Assembly (NCBI GenBank): GCA_000621905.1
Contig: JHXB01000021.1
Coordinates: 1 to 33,633, forward strand
Reading direction: 5' to 3'
Length of the DNA: 33,633 bases
From: Lachnospiraceae bacterium NC2004
Lineage (GTDB): Bacteria; Bacillota; Clostridia; Lachnospirales; Lachnospiraceae
In this document: positions 1-7,895 of the stretch, piece after piece
How the letters are laid out: each line of letters opens with the position of its first letter
How positions within the stretch are numbered: position 1 is the stretch's first letter
Position numbers and translations under genes: made by a program
The notes under the pieces: model-generated
What the model saw: the letters and a program-made list of their open reading frames with translations, nothing else
Databases searched by the model: none
What the model was told of the DNA's origin: nothing

Positions 1-298
<298 letters not shown>

Positions 299-394
299 TA
301 ATAAGATTTGAATCTTGTGTCTTTAGTTGTTGACTATATGTAGTTTTGAAGATATAATCATTATATCATAACTACCGCGATAAGCGGGAGATAA

Positions 395-467
395 TCCTCG
401 ATAGCTCAGTCGGTAGAGCGCACGGCTGTTAACCGTGTTGTCGTAGGTTCGAGCCCTACTCGGGGAG
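395..467 (+). tRNA. tRNA-Asn (anticodon GTT)
   Basis: A full cloverleaf can be drawn. The acceptor TCCTCGA pairs with TCGGGGA (one G-T wobble), the anticodon stem surrounds CTGTTAA with anticodon GTT, and the T-arm is GTAGG-TTCGAGC-CCTAC. The discriminator is G467. The CCA end is not encoded. It lies about 100 nt downstream of the 23S gene and probably belongs to the rRNA transcript. Confidence 0.97.
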
Positions 468-470
468 CTT

Positions 471-505
471 ACGAGCAGAGATTAAGAGGTTTCTGCTCGT
501 TTTTG
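471..505 (+). terminator. Rho-independent terminator after tRNA-Asn
   Basis: ACGAGCAGA pairs with TCTGCTCGT and is followed by TTTT. It starts 4 nt past the tRNA-Asn end, so it may end the rRNA-tRNA transcript or act as a processing hairpin before the next tRNAs. Confidence 0.75.
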
Positions 506-530
506 TAAAAAATATGGACGCATGGATTTC

Positions 531-604
531 GGAATCTTAGCTCAGTTGGTTAGAGCATCCGGCTCATAACCGGACGGTCCAGGGTTCGAGTCCCTGAGAT
601 TCCA
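531..604 (+). tRNA. tRNA with anticodon CAT (elongator Met or Ile2)
   Basis: The acceptor GGAATCT pairs perfectly with AGATTCC and the discriminator is A604. The anticodon stem CCGG/CCGG surrounds CTCATAA, and the T-arm is CAGGG-TTCGAGT-CCCTG. The acceptor has a normal first pair (G-C), so this is not the initiator. CAT can be elongator methionine, or isoleucine after lysidine modification by TilS. The sequence alone does not settle this for me. No CCA is encoded. Confidence 0.95.
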
Positions 605-624
605 TTAGATGGTTTCACATCTAT

Positions 625-710
625 GCCGGCGTGGCGGAACTGGCAGACGCCCGGGACTTAAAATCCCGTGGGTAGTGATACCCGTACCGGTTCGATTCCG
701 GTCGCCGGCA
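625..710 (+). tRNA. tRNA-Leu (anticodon TAA)
   Basis: A class II tRNA of 86 nt with a long variable arm (GGGTAGTGATACCC). The acceptor GCCGGCG pairs with CGCCGGC and the discriminator is A710. The anticodon loop CTTAAAA gives anticodon TAA. No CCA is encoded. It is the last tRNA of the cluster and is followed by a terminator. Confidence 0.97.
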
Positions 711-716
711 GTAAGA

Positions 717-748
717 AAGCATTTCCTTAATCGGAGATGCTTTTTTTA
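717..748 (+). terminator. Terminator of the tRNA cluster
   Basis: AAGCATTTCC pairs with GGAGATGCTT (one G-T pair) and runs directly into a T-tract at 741-747. It separates the tRNA cluster from the two-component genes. Confidence 0.85.
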
Positions 749-904
749 TGCTTATTATATGTTATAATTATAAAAAACGTTTCTTAATAAAGCCTTAAGA
801 ATTTAGTGAGGCTTATCTTAACATTTGCGGTTTATTATTGGTATCGTAGTCAATAGGTATTGGCTACAGCGAATATTTGACTTAAGGTCAGAAAGGAAGG
901 AACT

Positions 905-1597
905 ATGGGAAGTATATTAGTATGTGATGACGATAAGGAGATTGTTGAGGCTATAAGCATTTACCTTACATCAGAAGGAATGGATGTTGTTAAAGCATAT
1001 GACGGCGTTGAAGCCATTAATGTTTTTAAGGCAAATGACATCGACTTAATCTTAATTGATATTATGATGCCGAAGCTCGACGGCATTCATACTATCATGA
1101 AGTTAAGAGAAGAGCATAACGTCCCAATTATTGTTCTCTCTGCTAAATCAGAAGACGCCGATAAGATATTGGGATTAAATATCGGCGCTGATGATTACAT
1201 TACCAAGCCATTTAATCCCTTAGAGCTTGTAGCAAGGGTTAAGTCACAGCTTAGGCGTTATATCACCTTTAACGATGCGCCTAAGGCCGACACAAGCGAC
1301 GTATTGTCACACAACGGTTTGATGATAGATGATAAGCAGAAGCTTGTCACATTGTACGACGAAGAGATCAAACTCACTCCTATAGAATATTCCATCCTTA
1401 AGCTTTTTATGGAGCATCCGGGTATTGTGTTTACCAGTTCCCAGATATACGAGAATATCTGGGATGAGGATGCGGTCGGAACAGACAATATAGTCGCCGT
1501 TCATATCAGGCATATTCGTGAGAAGATAGAAGTTAACCCTAAGGAGCCTAGATTCATCAAAGTTGTTTGGGGACAGGGGTACAAATTAGAGGCTTAA
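905..1597 (+). CDS. Two-component response regulator, OmpR/PhoB family (VanR-like)
   Basis: A DNA-binding response regulator of 230 aa, the usual family length. The receiver domain covers about residues 3-118: acidic pocket D8-D10, phosphoacceptor D52 in the LILIDIMMPKLDG block, S79 and invariant K101 in the ITKPF block. A winged-helix trans_reg_C domain covers about 130-229, with conserved VAVHIRHIREKIE and WGQGYKLE segments. The start has a good ribosome site (GAAAGGAAGG) about 6 nt upstream. A histidine kinase gene begins 10 nt after the stop, so the two form a cognate pair. The signal is unknown. VanR-like is a description of similarity and does not imply vancomycin resistance. Confidence 0.95.
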   Translation: MGSILVCDDDKEIVEAISIYLTSEGMDVVKAYDGVEAINVFKANDIDLILIDIMMPKLDGIHTIMKLREEHNVPIIVLSAKSEDADKILGLNIGADDYITKPFNPLELVARVKSQLRRYITFNDAPKADTSDVLSHNGLMIDDKQKLVTLYDEEIKLTPIEYSILKLFMEHPGIVFTSSQIYENIWDEDAVGTDNIVAVHIRHIREKIEVNPKEPRFIKVVWGQGYKLEA

Positions 1598-1607
1598 GGA
1601 GGCTATT

Positions 1608-4415
1608 ATGGATACCAATAATAACAAAAAGGAGATTATCACATCTCCTGTAAATGACAAAGACAATGTTAAGAACAAGAAGATTAATAATTTTACGTAT
1701 CTTCTTCCTTTAAAAATTATAATGTTTTTAGCAGCTATTCCGATGGTATTGGGAATACTCGGAGTAGTTGGAAATATGTTTATTGACAGTAGAACAGCTA
1801 GTAATTATAAAACAATTACTGCTAAGGATAAGGAAGCTGATACTTACGAAGACAGTAATTTCTTTTTAAATGATATCAACAATTTAAGCAGATACTTGAT
1901 ATCTAACTATCAGTCAGAAGAAAAGCCAAAGCTTAGTATTGACGATAATAAAGATGTTTTTAAAACTATTGAGTACAAAGATGTTTTGGAAGAAGATCCT
2001 TCATCTTCTGATGCTTCCGGCAATCCACAGATTAAGCTAAAAAGTATAAATGATAAACTAAAGACATCATATACACTTAAAGATATTTATTCTAAGAATA
2101 ACAACTTAAAGAATGCTGTTGAAGAGCATCATCTTACCGGTGAAAACTATGAATTATTTTATAGAGATTTATTAAAGTACTATTCTACATGCGTAGGAGA
2201 TAATGTATTTAATCAGGCAGAGTATCTTCATTTGACTAGTGAAGAGTATGTAGAGATATTGGATAAGATGCTGACATCTAATTACTATAAGTATGAGAAC
2301 ATAGAAGAGTTCGAAAACTTAGACGATTACGGTGACGCCAAGGCATACTACAGTAAGGAGCTCAATAAAGGTGTATTAGTAATCCCTCATGAAAGTGTGT
2401 CAATAATAGATTTTAATTCCTATAAGAACGGAACTAGAGACAACGATATAGGTGATTCCGGTTACAAAGAAGCATATGTAAGTGAAGATAATTATTTGGA
2501 ATTCTCGTATTCATTTGACGATATATATGTAAGTGCAACTGATATATATATTCCGATGAAAATGATTAATTTTGAATCGTATGATAGTTTTGTTGACAGT
2601 ATTATTACTACACCGTTTGCAAGAAATACTGACGCATTAGCTTCATTTTACATTGATAACGATGAGACATATAGAGGATTTAATTCGCACGTATTCTATG
2701 ATGAAAGCAGCCTTTCATACATTGTTTCTTATGATATAGATGAATCTACCTATAAGATGTCAGGAGGCTCATATGAAGCAGGTAATACTATAAAGTTTGA
2801 TCCTAAGGCAGGTACATTTGATGTTGAAACATCTAAGAGATTAAGCAGCGATAGGTTAGGCGAGATTAAGGATGCTTTTTATAATGTTGATGAGTTTACG
2901 GACGCAGAAGTTAAGGAAGCATACAGTCATTTTAGCGAGATTTCATTTGCACCAAGCTCTGAGAACATAATGATGTTCACTTTCTGCAAATATGAAGATT
3001 TATTTGTTGTAATGATGTATGCAGGAATTATTGTATTCTTGTTATGCTTGATTATGATTACTGCAATGGAGAAAAGAGAAGTTCTTAAGATAGACAGGTG
3101 TTTCTTTGAAATAAAGTCATTTATTTTGATTGCTTTAGTAGCCGGCTTGGTTTTAATCGGAGAACTTAACGTAAAAGAATTATTGCATTATAACCAAAAC
3201 GGACTAAGTATTATCATGGTACTTTTTATTCTGTCCGGTGTGTTATCTTACTCGGCTTGCCTAGTGTATTATCTTGGTTTGGTAAGATTGTTAAAGAATC
3301 GTCAGTTCTTAGATAATGTATTAATTGTAAGGATATGTAGATACATATTTAAAAAGATTAAGCAAGGCTTAGTTATATTAAAGGATTTGTTTATGAATCT
3401 CAGTCTTGGTACTAAGACTTTAGGTATAACGGTGGCTTATGGGTTTGTTAATTTCGTTGTAATGTTTATTGCTTCTTTAATAGCCGCTGATTATTCTACG
3501 ATGGAGCCGATAGCATTTGCAACAATACTGTTATTTATATTCAACGTATGCTTTATTATCTATAAGTGGAAGGAGAAGAGAAGCTACGATAAGATAGGAG
3601 AGGGAATAGACAGAATACTTGACGGAGAGCTTGATTATCAGATTGATACTTCTGATATGACAGGAGTTGTAAAAGACCTCACCTTAAAGGTTAACAGAAT
3701 CGGTGAGGGACTTGATAAGGCTGTTGCTGCATCGTTAAAGGATGAGAGAATGAAGGCTGAGCTTATTACTAATGTAAGCCATGACATAAAGACGCCTTTG
3801 ACCTCTATTATCAACTATGTTGACCTTATTAAGAGAGAGGGTATAAAGGACGAGCCATTAAAGGGATACATTGATGTATTGGATATGAAGTCCATGAGAC
3901 TTAAATCATTGATTGAGGACCTTCTAGAGGCCAGTAAAGCGTCTACAGGCAATATTGAGCTTAATCCTACCAATCTTAATCTTCATGAGCTTATTTCGCA
4001 AATAACAGCCGAATACGAGGATAAGTTTAGCGAGAAGAATCTTAATCTTATTGCAAATGAGGAAGATGACCTTACAATATATGCTGACGGAAGAAGAATC
4101 TACAGGGTTATCGATAACATTTTCCAAAATGCATATAAGTATGCGATGCCGAATACAAGGGTTTATCTTGATACCAAGATGGTTGATGACAAGGTTAACA
4201 TTTGTTTAAAGAATGTGTCTGAACAGGAGCTTAACATAGAGGTTGAAGAGCTTTTAGAGAGGTTTACAAGAGGTGATGAGTCCAGAAATACTGAAGGTAA
4301 CGGTCTTGGCCTTTCGATAGCAAGCAATCTGACAAAACTTCAGGACGGAGAATTTAATATCGGTCTCGATGGCGATTTGTTTAAGATTATGATTACAATG
4401 CCAAAGGGAAGATAA
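1608..4415 (+). CDS. Sensor histidine kinase with large extracytoplasmic domain
   Basis: Membrane sensor kinase of 935 aa, the probable partner of the regulator encoded 10 nt upstream. One membrane segment lies at about 31-58. A predicted outside domain of some 400 residues (about 60-460), rich in Asp, Ser and Tyr and not recognised as a known sensor fold, follows. Then come about five more membrane segments (roughly 464-486, 503-522, 534-558, 605-628, 633-652) and a HAMP-like linker. The kinase core is complete: HisKA with phosphoacceptor H725 (NVSHDIKTPL), N-box around D836-N841, and G-box GNGLGLSIASN at about 897-907. The kinase half resembles VanS-type enzymes. The sensor half is unusually long. 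A hairpin terminator follows at 4422. Confidence 0.93.
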   Translation: MDTNNNKKEIITSPVNDKDNVKNKKINNFTYLLPLKIIMFLAAIPMVLGILGVVGNMFIDSRTASNYKTITAKDKEADTYEDSNFFLNDINNLSRYLISNYQSEEKPKLSIDDNKDVFKTIEYKDVLEEDPSSSDASGNPQIKLKSINDKLKTSYTLKDIYSKNNNLKNAVEEHHLTGENYELFYRDLLKYYSTCVGDNVFNQAEYLHLTSEEYVEILDKMLTSNYYKYENIEEFENLDDYGDAKAYYSKELNKGVLVIPHESVSIIDFNSYKNGTRDNDIGDSGYKEAYVSEDNYLEFSYSFDDIYVSATDIYIPMKMINFESYDSFVDSIITTPFARNTDALASFYIDNDETYRGFNSHVFYDESSLSYIVSYDIDESTYKMSGGSYEAGNTIKFDPKAGTFDVETSKRLSSDRLGEIKDAFYNVDEFTDAEVKEAYSHFSEISFAPSSENIMMFTFCKYEDLFVVMMYAGIIVFLLCLIMITAMEKREVLKIDRCFFEIKSFILIALVAGLVLIGELNVKELLHYNQNGLSIIMVLFILSGVLSYSACLVYYLGLVRLLKNRQFLDNVLIVRICRYIFKKIKQGLVILKDLFMNLSLGTKTLGITVAYGFVNFVVMFIASLIAADYSTMEPIAFATILLFIFNVCFIIYKWKEKRSYDKIGEGIDRILDGELDYQIDTSDMTGVVKDLTLKVNRIGEGLDKAVAASLKDERMKAELITNVSHDIKTPLTSIINYVDLIKREGIKDEPLKGYIDVLDMKSMRLKSLIEDLLEASKASTGNIELNPTNLNLHELISQITAEYEDKFSEKNLNLIANEEDDLTIYADGRRIYRVIDNIFQNAYKYAMPNTRVYLDTKMVDDKVNICLKNVSEQELNIEVEELLERFTRGDESRNTEGNGLGLSIASNLTKLQDGEFNIGLDGDLFKIMITMPKGR

Positions 4416-4421
4416 GCAGTG

Positions 4422-4454
4422 GTGCCAATAGGTTGATGAGCCTATTGGCACTTT
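4422..4454 (+). terminator. Terminator after the histidine kinase gene
   Basis: A perfect 11-bp stem, GTGCCAATAGG with CCTATTGGCAC, and an 8-nt loop. It is followed by a short TTTA tract. It ends the two-component operon. Confidence 0.8.
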
Positions 4455-4480
4455 ACTATGCGCTGTTTTTAGTGTATAAT
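4452..4480 (+). promoter_or_regulatory. Predicted sigma-A promoter of the zinc-ribbon/519-aa unit
   Basis: A -35 like TTTACT (4452-4457), 17-nt spacer and consensus -10 TATAAT (4475-4480). It lies just after the terminator and about 30 nt before the zinc-ribbon gene, which argues that the next two genes are a separate transcription unit. Confidence 0.55.
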
Positions 4481-4510
4481 AATCAGAGTTTTTGGGAACG
4501 GAGATTATAT

Positions 4511-4729
4511 ATGGGTTTTATTTATCATTTCAAATGTAGTAACGAAAAATGTGACTATCATATAAACATATTTCTTGGTAATGAGTCTTATGCCGATACT
4601 CCGGTGGATGTGACCCATATCAGGTCTGTTGCAACATACAAGTCATACTTTTCTAACAATGAGCTTTGCCCTAAGTGTGATTCAAGGCTTAAATTAGACT
4701 TGGAATATGAGATAAAAGATAAGCAGTAA
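4511..4729 (+). CDS. Small zinc-ribbon protein, function unknown
   Basis: A 72-aa protein with two Cys pairs, CSNEKC near the start (residues 9-14) and CPKC near residues 54-57. This spacing fits a single structural zinc ribbon. The frame is open from 4433, but that start lies inside the terminator hairpin. The ATG at 4511 has the GGAACGGAG ribosome site and sits downstream of the predicted promoter, so I chose it. The 519-aa gene begins 12 nt after the stop, implying co-transcription. No enzyme motif is visible. It could be a nucleic-acid or protein adaptor, but this is only inference. Confidence 0.75.
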   Translation: MGFIYHFKCSNEKCDYHINIFLGNESYADTPVDVTHIRSVATYKSYFSNNELCPKCDSRLKLDLEYEIKDKQ

Positions 4730-4741
4730 TAGAGGCGGTTT

Positions 4742-6301
4742 ATGGAATATCCTTTGTATGATCAATCGGTTGTGATTGATGACGACGTAATTCAATATAG
4801 CAGGTTTTATATAGCTGCAGAGGAAGCTACAGATGCTATGCTTGAGCGTTTTACAAGGAAGTTGGAGGCTAGCAAGCGTGATATTACCAAGAGTAATTAC
4901 GCCAATGTCCTTGGTATGATGGCAAGCGATTTTATGGCTATTTTTTCCGGAACTTTCGATGCTATATGGGGCTATCTTACTAAGCTTGATATTAAGCTTC
5001 CGAAGCGAGATGCTTTAAGAGAACGGATAGAAGCGGTTTGGATGGAAGATGTCAAGAGACTTTATGACAGGCAGATATATCCGGTACCTCATCTGGTTTT
5101 TCTGGGTTTTTCCGGTGAAGGTGGCGCTGAAAAGTATGTTGAGGAAGCGTTTGCATTTGTCAGAGCAATGGATACCGGCTCACTTTCCACAATCCCTAAA
5201 GAGGTTGGTAGAGTTGCCAAGGCTTTTCCTGCCAAGGCTGCAGAAGCTATCAATAAAGCAATCCCCAATATTTTAAAAAAGAATGATTATGATTTACTTG
5301 CGTATCATGGTGTGCTTAGAAGATATGGTTCTTTGGGCGTTAATGAGGACAATGTATCAGAGTATGTTAAAGCTATTGCTAAAGATGGCGCCTTTGACTA
5401 TGATGCGTACGTTTTGTTATATGCAACAATGGGTGACCCTAAAGGTGAGATTACGTCAATAATGCAGGCGTTAGGATTTTCAGATAAGTTTGAGAAACTA
5501 CAAAACGATCTTATTGATGATTATGTCAAGGGACTGAATCTCAATCTGAATTTCTTTGGGTATTCACTGGCTCAACTCATGGAATATCAGAGGATGATTC
5601 GAGAAAAGGCTGACAGCTTAGGATGTAAAGGATCGGTTAAGGTTATTAATGATCTTGAGAAGAGGATTAGTGATGTCAAAAAGGCAGAAGAGAGAGACAA
5701 GAAGCGCAGAGAAGAAGCTGCGATGCGAGAAGGAGGAGATGCTTCACAACGTACAGAGTTAGATAGGGCTGTTGAGAGGCTTGACATGGCAGCAGAGGCA
5801 GAAGCAGAGGCTTCAGCCAGAGAAGATGCATCAACAATCGCCAAAACTCCAACCAAGAACTATAATAAAAAGCTTGTAGAACTTACGGATTATGAAGTAT
5901 CCGAGGAGATTAAGCTTATCAAAGACGGCATTAAGGGTAAGGATGTTGTTGGAAGATATCGCTTTTTCCTCGATGCTAAAACACATGATTGGAAGTCAGA
6001 TGAAGCTATGAGGGCGTTAGCTAATCTTGAGAAGTCAGTAATGCGTGAAAAGGCTAATCTTGAGGGGCTTGTGTCAGGTAATGCTGCTTTAAATATCTTT
6101 AAGTATGTAGAGCTTGGTGTAGGTTCTGTTTTAAGTGTAATAGCAATTGTCAATGTGCCTGTATTAGGTGTTATTCTTTCGGTACTTACAATTGGGGGTT
6201 TTCTTGCTTTAGATGTCTTTTCAAGAGAGGGGAATCGTGCCAGCAGATTGTTGTCAGAGCTTAATATGCTAATGGGTACGGACGAAGATAAAAAAGAATA
6301 A
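4742..6301 (+). CDS. Hypothetical protein with C-terminal hydrophobic segment
   Basis: A 519-aa protein I do not recognise. Residues 1-310 look largely helical. Residues about 290-360 are highly charged, with a run of Lys/Arg/Glu followed by an Ala/Glu-rich stretch, suggesting a coiled coil. Residues about 450-485 (SVLSVIAIVNVPVLGVILSV onward) form one or two hydrophobic segments, followed by a short charged tail. The probable topology is a cytoplasmic helical body anchored at the C-terminus. No catalytic motif is seen. The GAGGCGG ribosome site supports the start. It is probably co-transcribed with the zinc-ribbon gene. Confidence 0.8.
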   Translation: MEYPLYDQSVVIDDDVIQYSRFYIAAEEATDAMLERFTRKLEASKRDITKSNYANVLGMMASDFMAIFSGTFDAIWGYLTKLDIKLPKRDALRERIEAVWMEDVKRLYDRQIYPVPHLVFLGFSGEGGAEKYVEEAFAFVRAMDTGSLSTIPKEVGRVAKAFPAKAAEAINKAIPNILKKNDYDLLAYHGVLRRYGSLGVNEDNVSEYVKAIAKDGAFDYDAYVLLYATMGDPKGEITSIMQALGFSDKFEKLQNDLIDDYVKGLNLNLNFFGYSLAQLMEYQRMIREKADSLGCKGSVKVINDLEKRISDVKKAEERDKKRREEAAMREGGDASQRTELDRAVERLDMAAEAEAEASAREDASTIAKTPTKNYNKKLVELTDYEVSEEIKLIKDGIKGKDVVGRYRFFLDAKTHDWKSDEAMRALANLEKSVMREKANLEGLVSGNAALNIFKYVELGVGSVLSVIAIVNVPVLGVILSVLTIGGFLALDVFSREGNRASRLLSELNMLMGTDEDKKE

Positions 6302-6302
6302 C

Positions 6303-6377
6303 ATATTGTGGTAATTTCTTCTTGACATTACGATACCGTTTTGGTATACTATCGTTTGTTGGTTAATACCACAATAT
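6303..6377. repeat. 11-bp inverted repeat bracketing the tRNA-Arg promoter
   Basis: ATATTGTGGTA (6303-6313) recurs as its exact reverse complement TACCACAATAT (6367-6377). The 53 nt between the arms contain the tRNA-Arg promoter. This could be an operator pair, a hairpin or remnants of an insertion. None of these is proven. Confidence 0.6.
6322..6350 (+). promoter_or_regulatory. Strong sigma-A promoter of tRNA-Arg
   Basis: Perfect -35 TTGACA (6322-6327), 17-nt spacer, and -10 TATACT (6345-6350). The tRNA begins at 6380, about 30 nt past the -10. The tRNA therefore appears to be transcribed alone. Confidence 0.85.
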
Positions 6378-6379
6378 AT

Positions 6380-6453
6380 GTGTGTGTAGCTCAGCTGGAT
6401 AGAGCACTTGGCTACGGACCAAGGTGTCGGGGGTTCGAATCCTCTCACGCACG
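6380..6453 (+). tRNA. tRNA-Arg (anticodon ACG)
   Basis: The acceptor GTGTGTG pairs with CACGCAC (one wobble) and the discriminator is G6453. The anticodon stem CTTGG/CCAAG surrounds loop CTACGGA, giving anticodon ACG, normally edited to ICG by TadA to read CGN codons. The T-arm carries two G-T pairs. No CCA is encoded. Confidence 0.96.
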
Positions 6454-6460
6454 TGGTGAG

Positions 6461-6492
6461 TCGCGAAGTTTATATAACTTCGCGATTTTTTT
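6461..6492 (+). terminator. Terminator after tRNA-Arg
   Basis: A perfect 10-bp stem, TCGCGAAGTT with AACTTCGCGA, followed by a run of seven T. Together with the promoter at 6322 it makes tRNA-Arg a monocistronic unit. Confidence 0.92.
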
Positions 6493-6529
6493 ACATAATG
6501 GTATTTATGATATATAAGGAGAGGGTGCT

Positions 6530-6724
6530 ATGGAGAATCTTACTACAGAGGGCATGATGCTTTACGTCGTCGAGTCAATCGAGTCAAGTAATAAGCCAAT
6601 TTTAGAGAAGATTGACAGGCTTGAGAAGGAACTTACCGAATTAAGAACTATTGCGCAGAAGAACCAGGGCTTATTAGAGGAGATGTACCAGGGGCTTAAC
6701 ATGCTTATGTCTAAGAACAGTTAA
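6530..6724 (+). CDS. Small coiled-coil hypothetical protein
   Basis: A 64-aa protein with strong heptad character from about residue 20 to 60 (leucines and charged residues alternating, for example EKIDRLEKELTELRT). No signal peptide or catalytic motif is seen. The AAGGAGAGGG ribosome site fits the ATG. The dihydrofolate reductase gene begins 12 nt after the stop, so the two are probably co-transcribed. The function is unknown. A small oligomerising adaptor is a guess. Confidence 0.75.
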   Translation: MENLTTEGMMLYVVESIESSNKPILEKIDRLEKELTELRTIAQKNQGLLEEMYQGLNMLMSKNS

Positions 6725-6736
6725 GAGGTGTAACTT

Positions 6737-7231
6737 ATGAAGATGATTGTGGCTGTAGACTCTAATTGGGCCATCGGCTATGAGGGCAAGCTTCTTGCTC
6801 GCAATAAAGAGGATATGAAGTTCTTTAAGGAGACTACTATCAATAATATCGTTATTATGGGAAGGAAGACTTTAGAGAGTTTTCCGGGTGGTAATCCGTT
6901 AAAGGACAGAGACAATATCGTTATAACCAGAGATGATTCGTATACCAGAGAAGGCGTATATATCGCGCATTCCGTCAAGGAAGCAGTAGACGTCTCAGAA
7001 GAGATTAACTCTGACAACAGAGAAGTGTATGTAATAGGCGGTGCGAGTATTTATGAGCAAATGCTTGACTTATGCGACGAGATATTCGTAACGAAGATGG
7101 ATTATGAATATACTGCAGATACGTACTTTCCTAATCTTGACGAGGATAGCAGGTTTACTGTGTCATATACATCAGAGGATAAAGAATACCCTGATGGCAA
7201 GTTTAGATTTATAACATACAGTAAAAAATAA
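6737..7231 (+). CDS. folA: Dihydrofolate reductase
   Basis: Reduces 7,8-dihydrofolate to tetrahydrofolate with NADPH, feeding thymidylate, purine and methionine synthesis in the cytoplasm. The 164-aa length is typical. Visible family features are the N-terminal IVAVDSNWAIG strand, the MGRKTLESFPGG block that binds NADPH, and VIGGASIYEQM near residues 100-110. The classic LPW segment after the first glycines reads LLAR, so the Trp of the Met20 loop is absent. My recollection is that clostridial DHFRs often vary here. AGAGGTG provides the ribosome site. No thyA lies beside it. A terminator follows directly. Confidence 0.93.
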   Translation: MKMIVAVDSNWAIGYEGKLLARNKEDMKFFKETTINNIVIMGRKTLESFPGGNPLKDRDNIVITRDDSYTREGVYIAHSVKEAVDVSEEINSDNREVYVIGGASIYEQMLDLCDEIFVTKMDYEYTADTYFPNLDEDSRFTVSYTSEDKEYPDGKFRFITYSKK

Positions 7232-7258
7232 AAACCTTTGGCATTAAGCCAAAGGTTT
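7232..7258. terminator. Hairpin terminator between folA and the convergent small gene
   Basis: AAACCTTTGGC pairs with GCCAAAGGTTT around a 5-nt loop. A-rich and T-rich flanks on either side suggest it can work in both directions, for folA and for the leftward gene ending at 7283. Confidence 0.8.
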
Positions 7259-7282
7259 ATTGTATTCTGTGATTAAAAATGA

Positions 7283-7513
7283 TCAGCCACTTAACTGGGT
7301 ACGCTTAACTCCTTTAAAAGTACGAGTGTAAAGACTCTTCTCATCTGTGTACAGCCAAATACCCAACACATCCTTAACAATGTATGCAACCTTGTTGGAA
7401 GATACATTCATATAAAGAACCTGGTCCACATTTAATTCTTTGCATTTAGCTGCTGCGGTAGCTGGATCCGGAGCAGTGAGTTTATGCTTCTTAACCGCCT
7501 GATCTACTGTCAT
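7283..7513 (-). CDS. Hypothetical protein, 76 aa
   Basis: A small soluble protein that I do not recognise. It begins MTVDQAVKKHKL and ends with a basic tail. No signal peptide, membrane segment or Cys pair is present. A near-perfect ribosome site (AAAGGAGGT) about 8 nt before the ATG makes translation likely. A plausible promoter lies upstream at 7583-7611. It is monocistronic and converges with folA. The alternating charged and hydrophobic pattern suggests a small alpha/beta domain, but no function can be given. Confidence 0.75.
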   Translation of the reverse strand: MTVDQAVKKHKLTAPDPATAAAKCKELNVDQVLYMNVSSNKVAYIVKDVLGIWLYTDEKSLYTRTFKGVKRTQLSG

Positions 7514-7582
7514 AATAAGACCTCCTTTGCACTAGTAGAATTAACATCTATGTGTCAACAGATTACTTGTGCTTATGACACA

Positions 7583-7611
7583 ATAATAATACACAAATCG
7601 GAAAATAACAA
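7583..7611 (-). promoter_or_regulatory. Predicted promoter of the 76-aa gene
   Basis: Read on the minus strand: -35 TTGTTA (7611-7606), 17-nt spacer, -10 TATTAT (7588-7583). The region is AT-rich, so chance matches are easy. Confidence 0.4.
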
Positions 7612-7895
7612 ATAACTATATAAAAAGCGTATATCCCCCTAATATGCGTTTAAAGATATATTGATGTTAAATGCTTAATTATATTATACCTTAAATCGGA
7701 TAAAAATCAAGATATTGTGACAAGATAATAAAAAAAACTTTAGTTTTTGTGAAAATGTGATGATTTTGACTAAAATCCTTAATCAAATATTAATCTTGGA
7801 TTAAATTTATTGTGTTGTATTGCACAGTACTGAAAATAGTGGTATATTTATCAATGTTGTGTTAGAGACATTAAACACGAGTTTAGGAGGTTCCT
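7612..7895. other. AT-rich intergenic region upstream of dapL
   Basis: No credible gene is seen. A small hairpin (AAAACTTTAGTTTT, around 7734-7747) and repeats of TTAATC/GATTAA between about 7778 and 7806 (one inverted copy) precede a probable dapL promoter. They might be regulator sites. No lysine riboswitch core is recognisable here. Confidence 0.5.
7820..7848 (+). promoter_or_regulatory. Predicted promoter of dapL
   Basis: -35 TTGCAC (7820-7825), 17-nt spacer, -10 TATATT (7843-7848). This leaves a leader of about 40 nt before the dapL start. Confidence 0.6.

Noticed and set aside
6490-6518. Promoter-like TTTACA-17-TATAAG before the small coiled-coil gene
   Set aside because: The -10 overlaps the ribosome site and lies 12 nt from the start codon, leaving no room for a leader with that site.
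7612-7895. Lysine riboswitch upstream of dapL
   Set aside because: The region is very AT-rich and I see no conserved riboswitch core. The predicted leader after the promoter is only about 40 nt.
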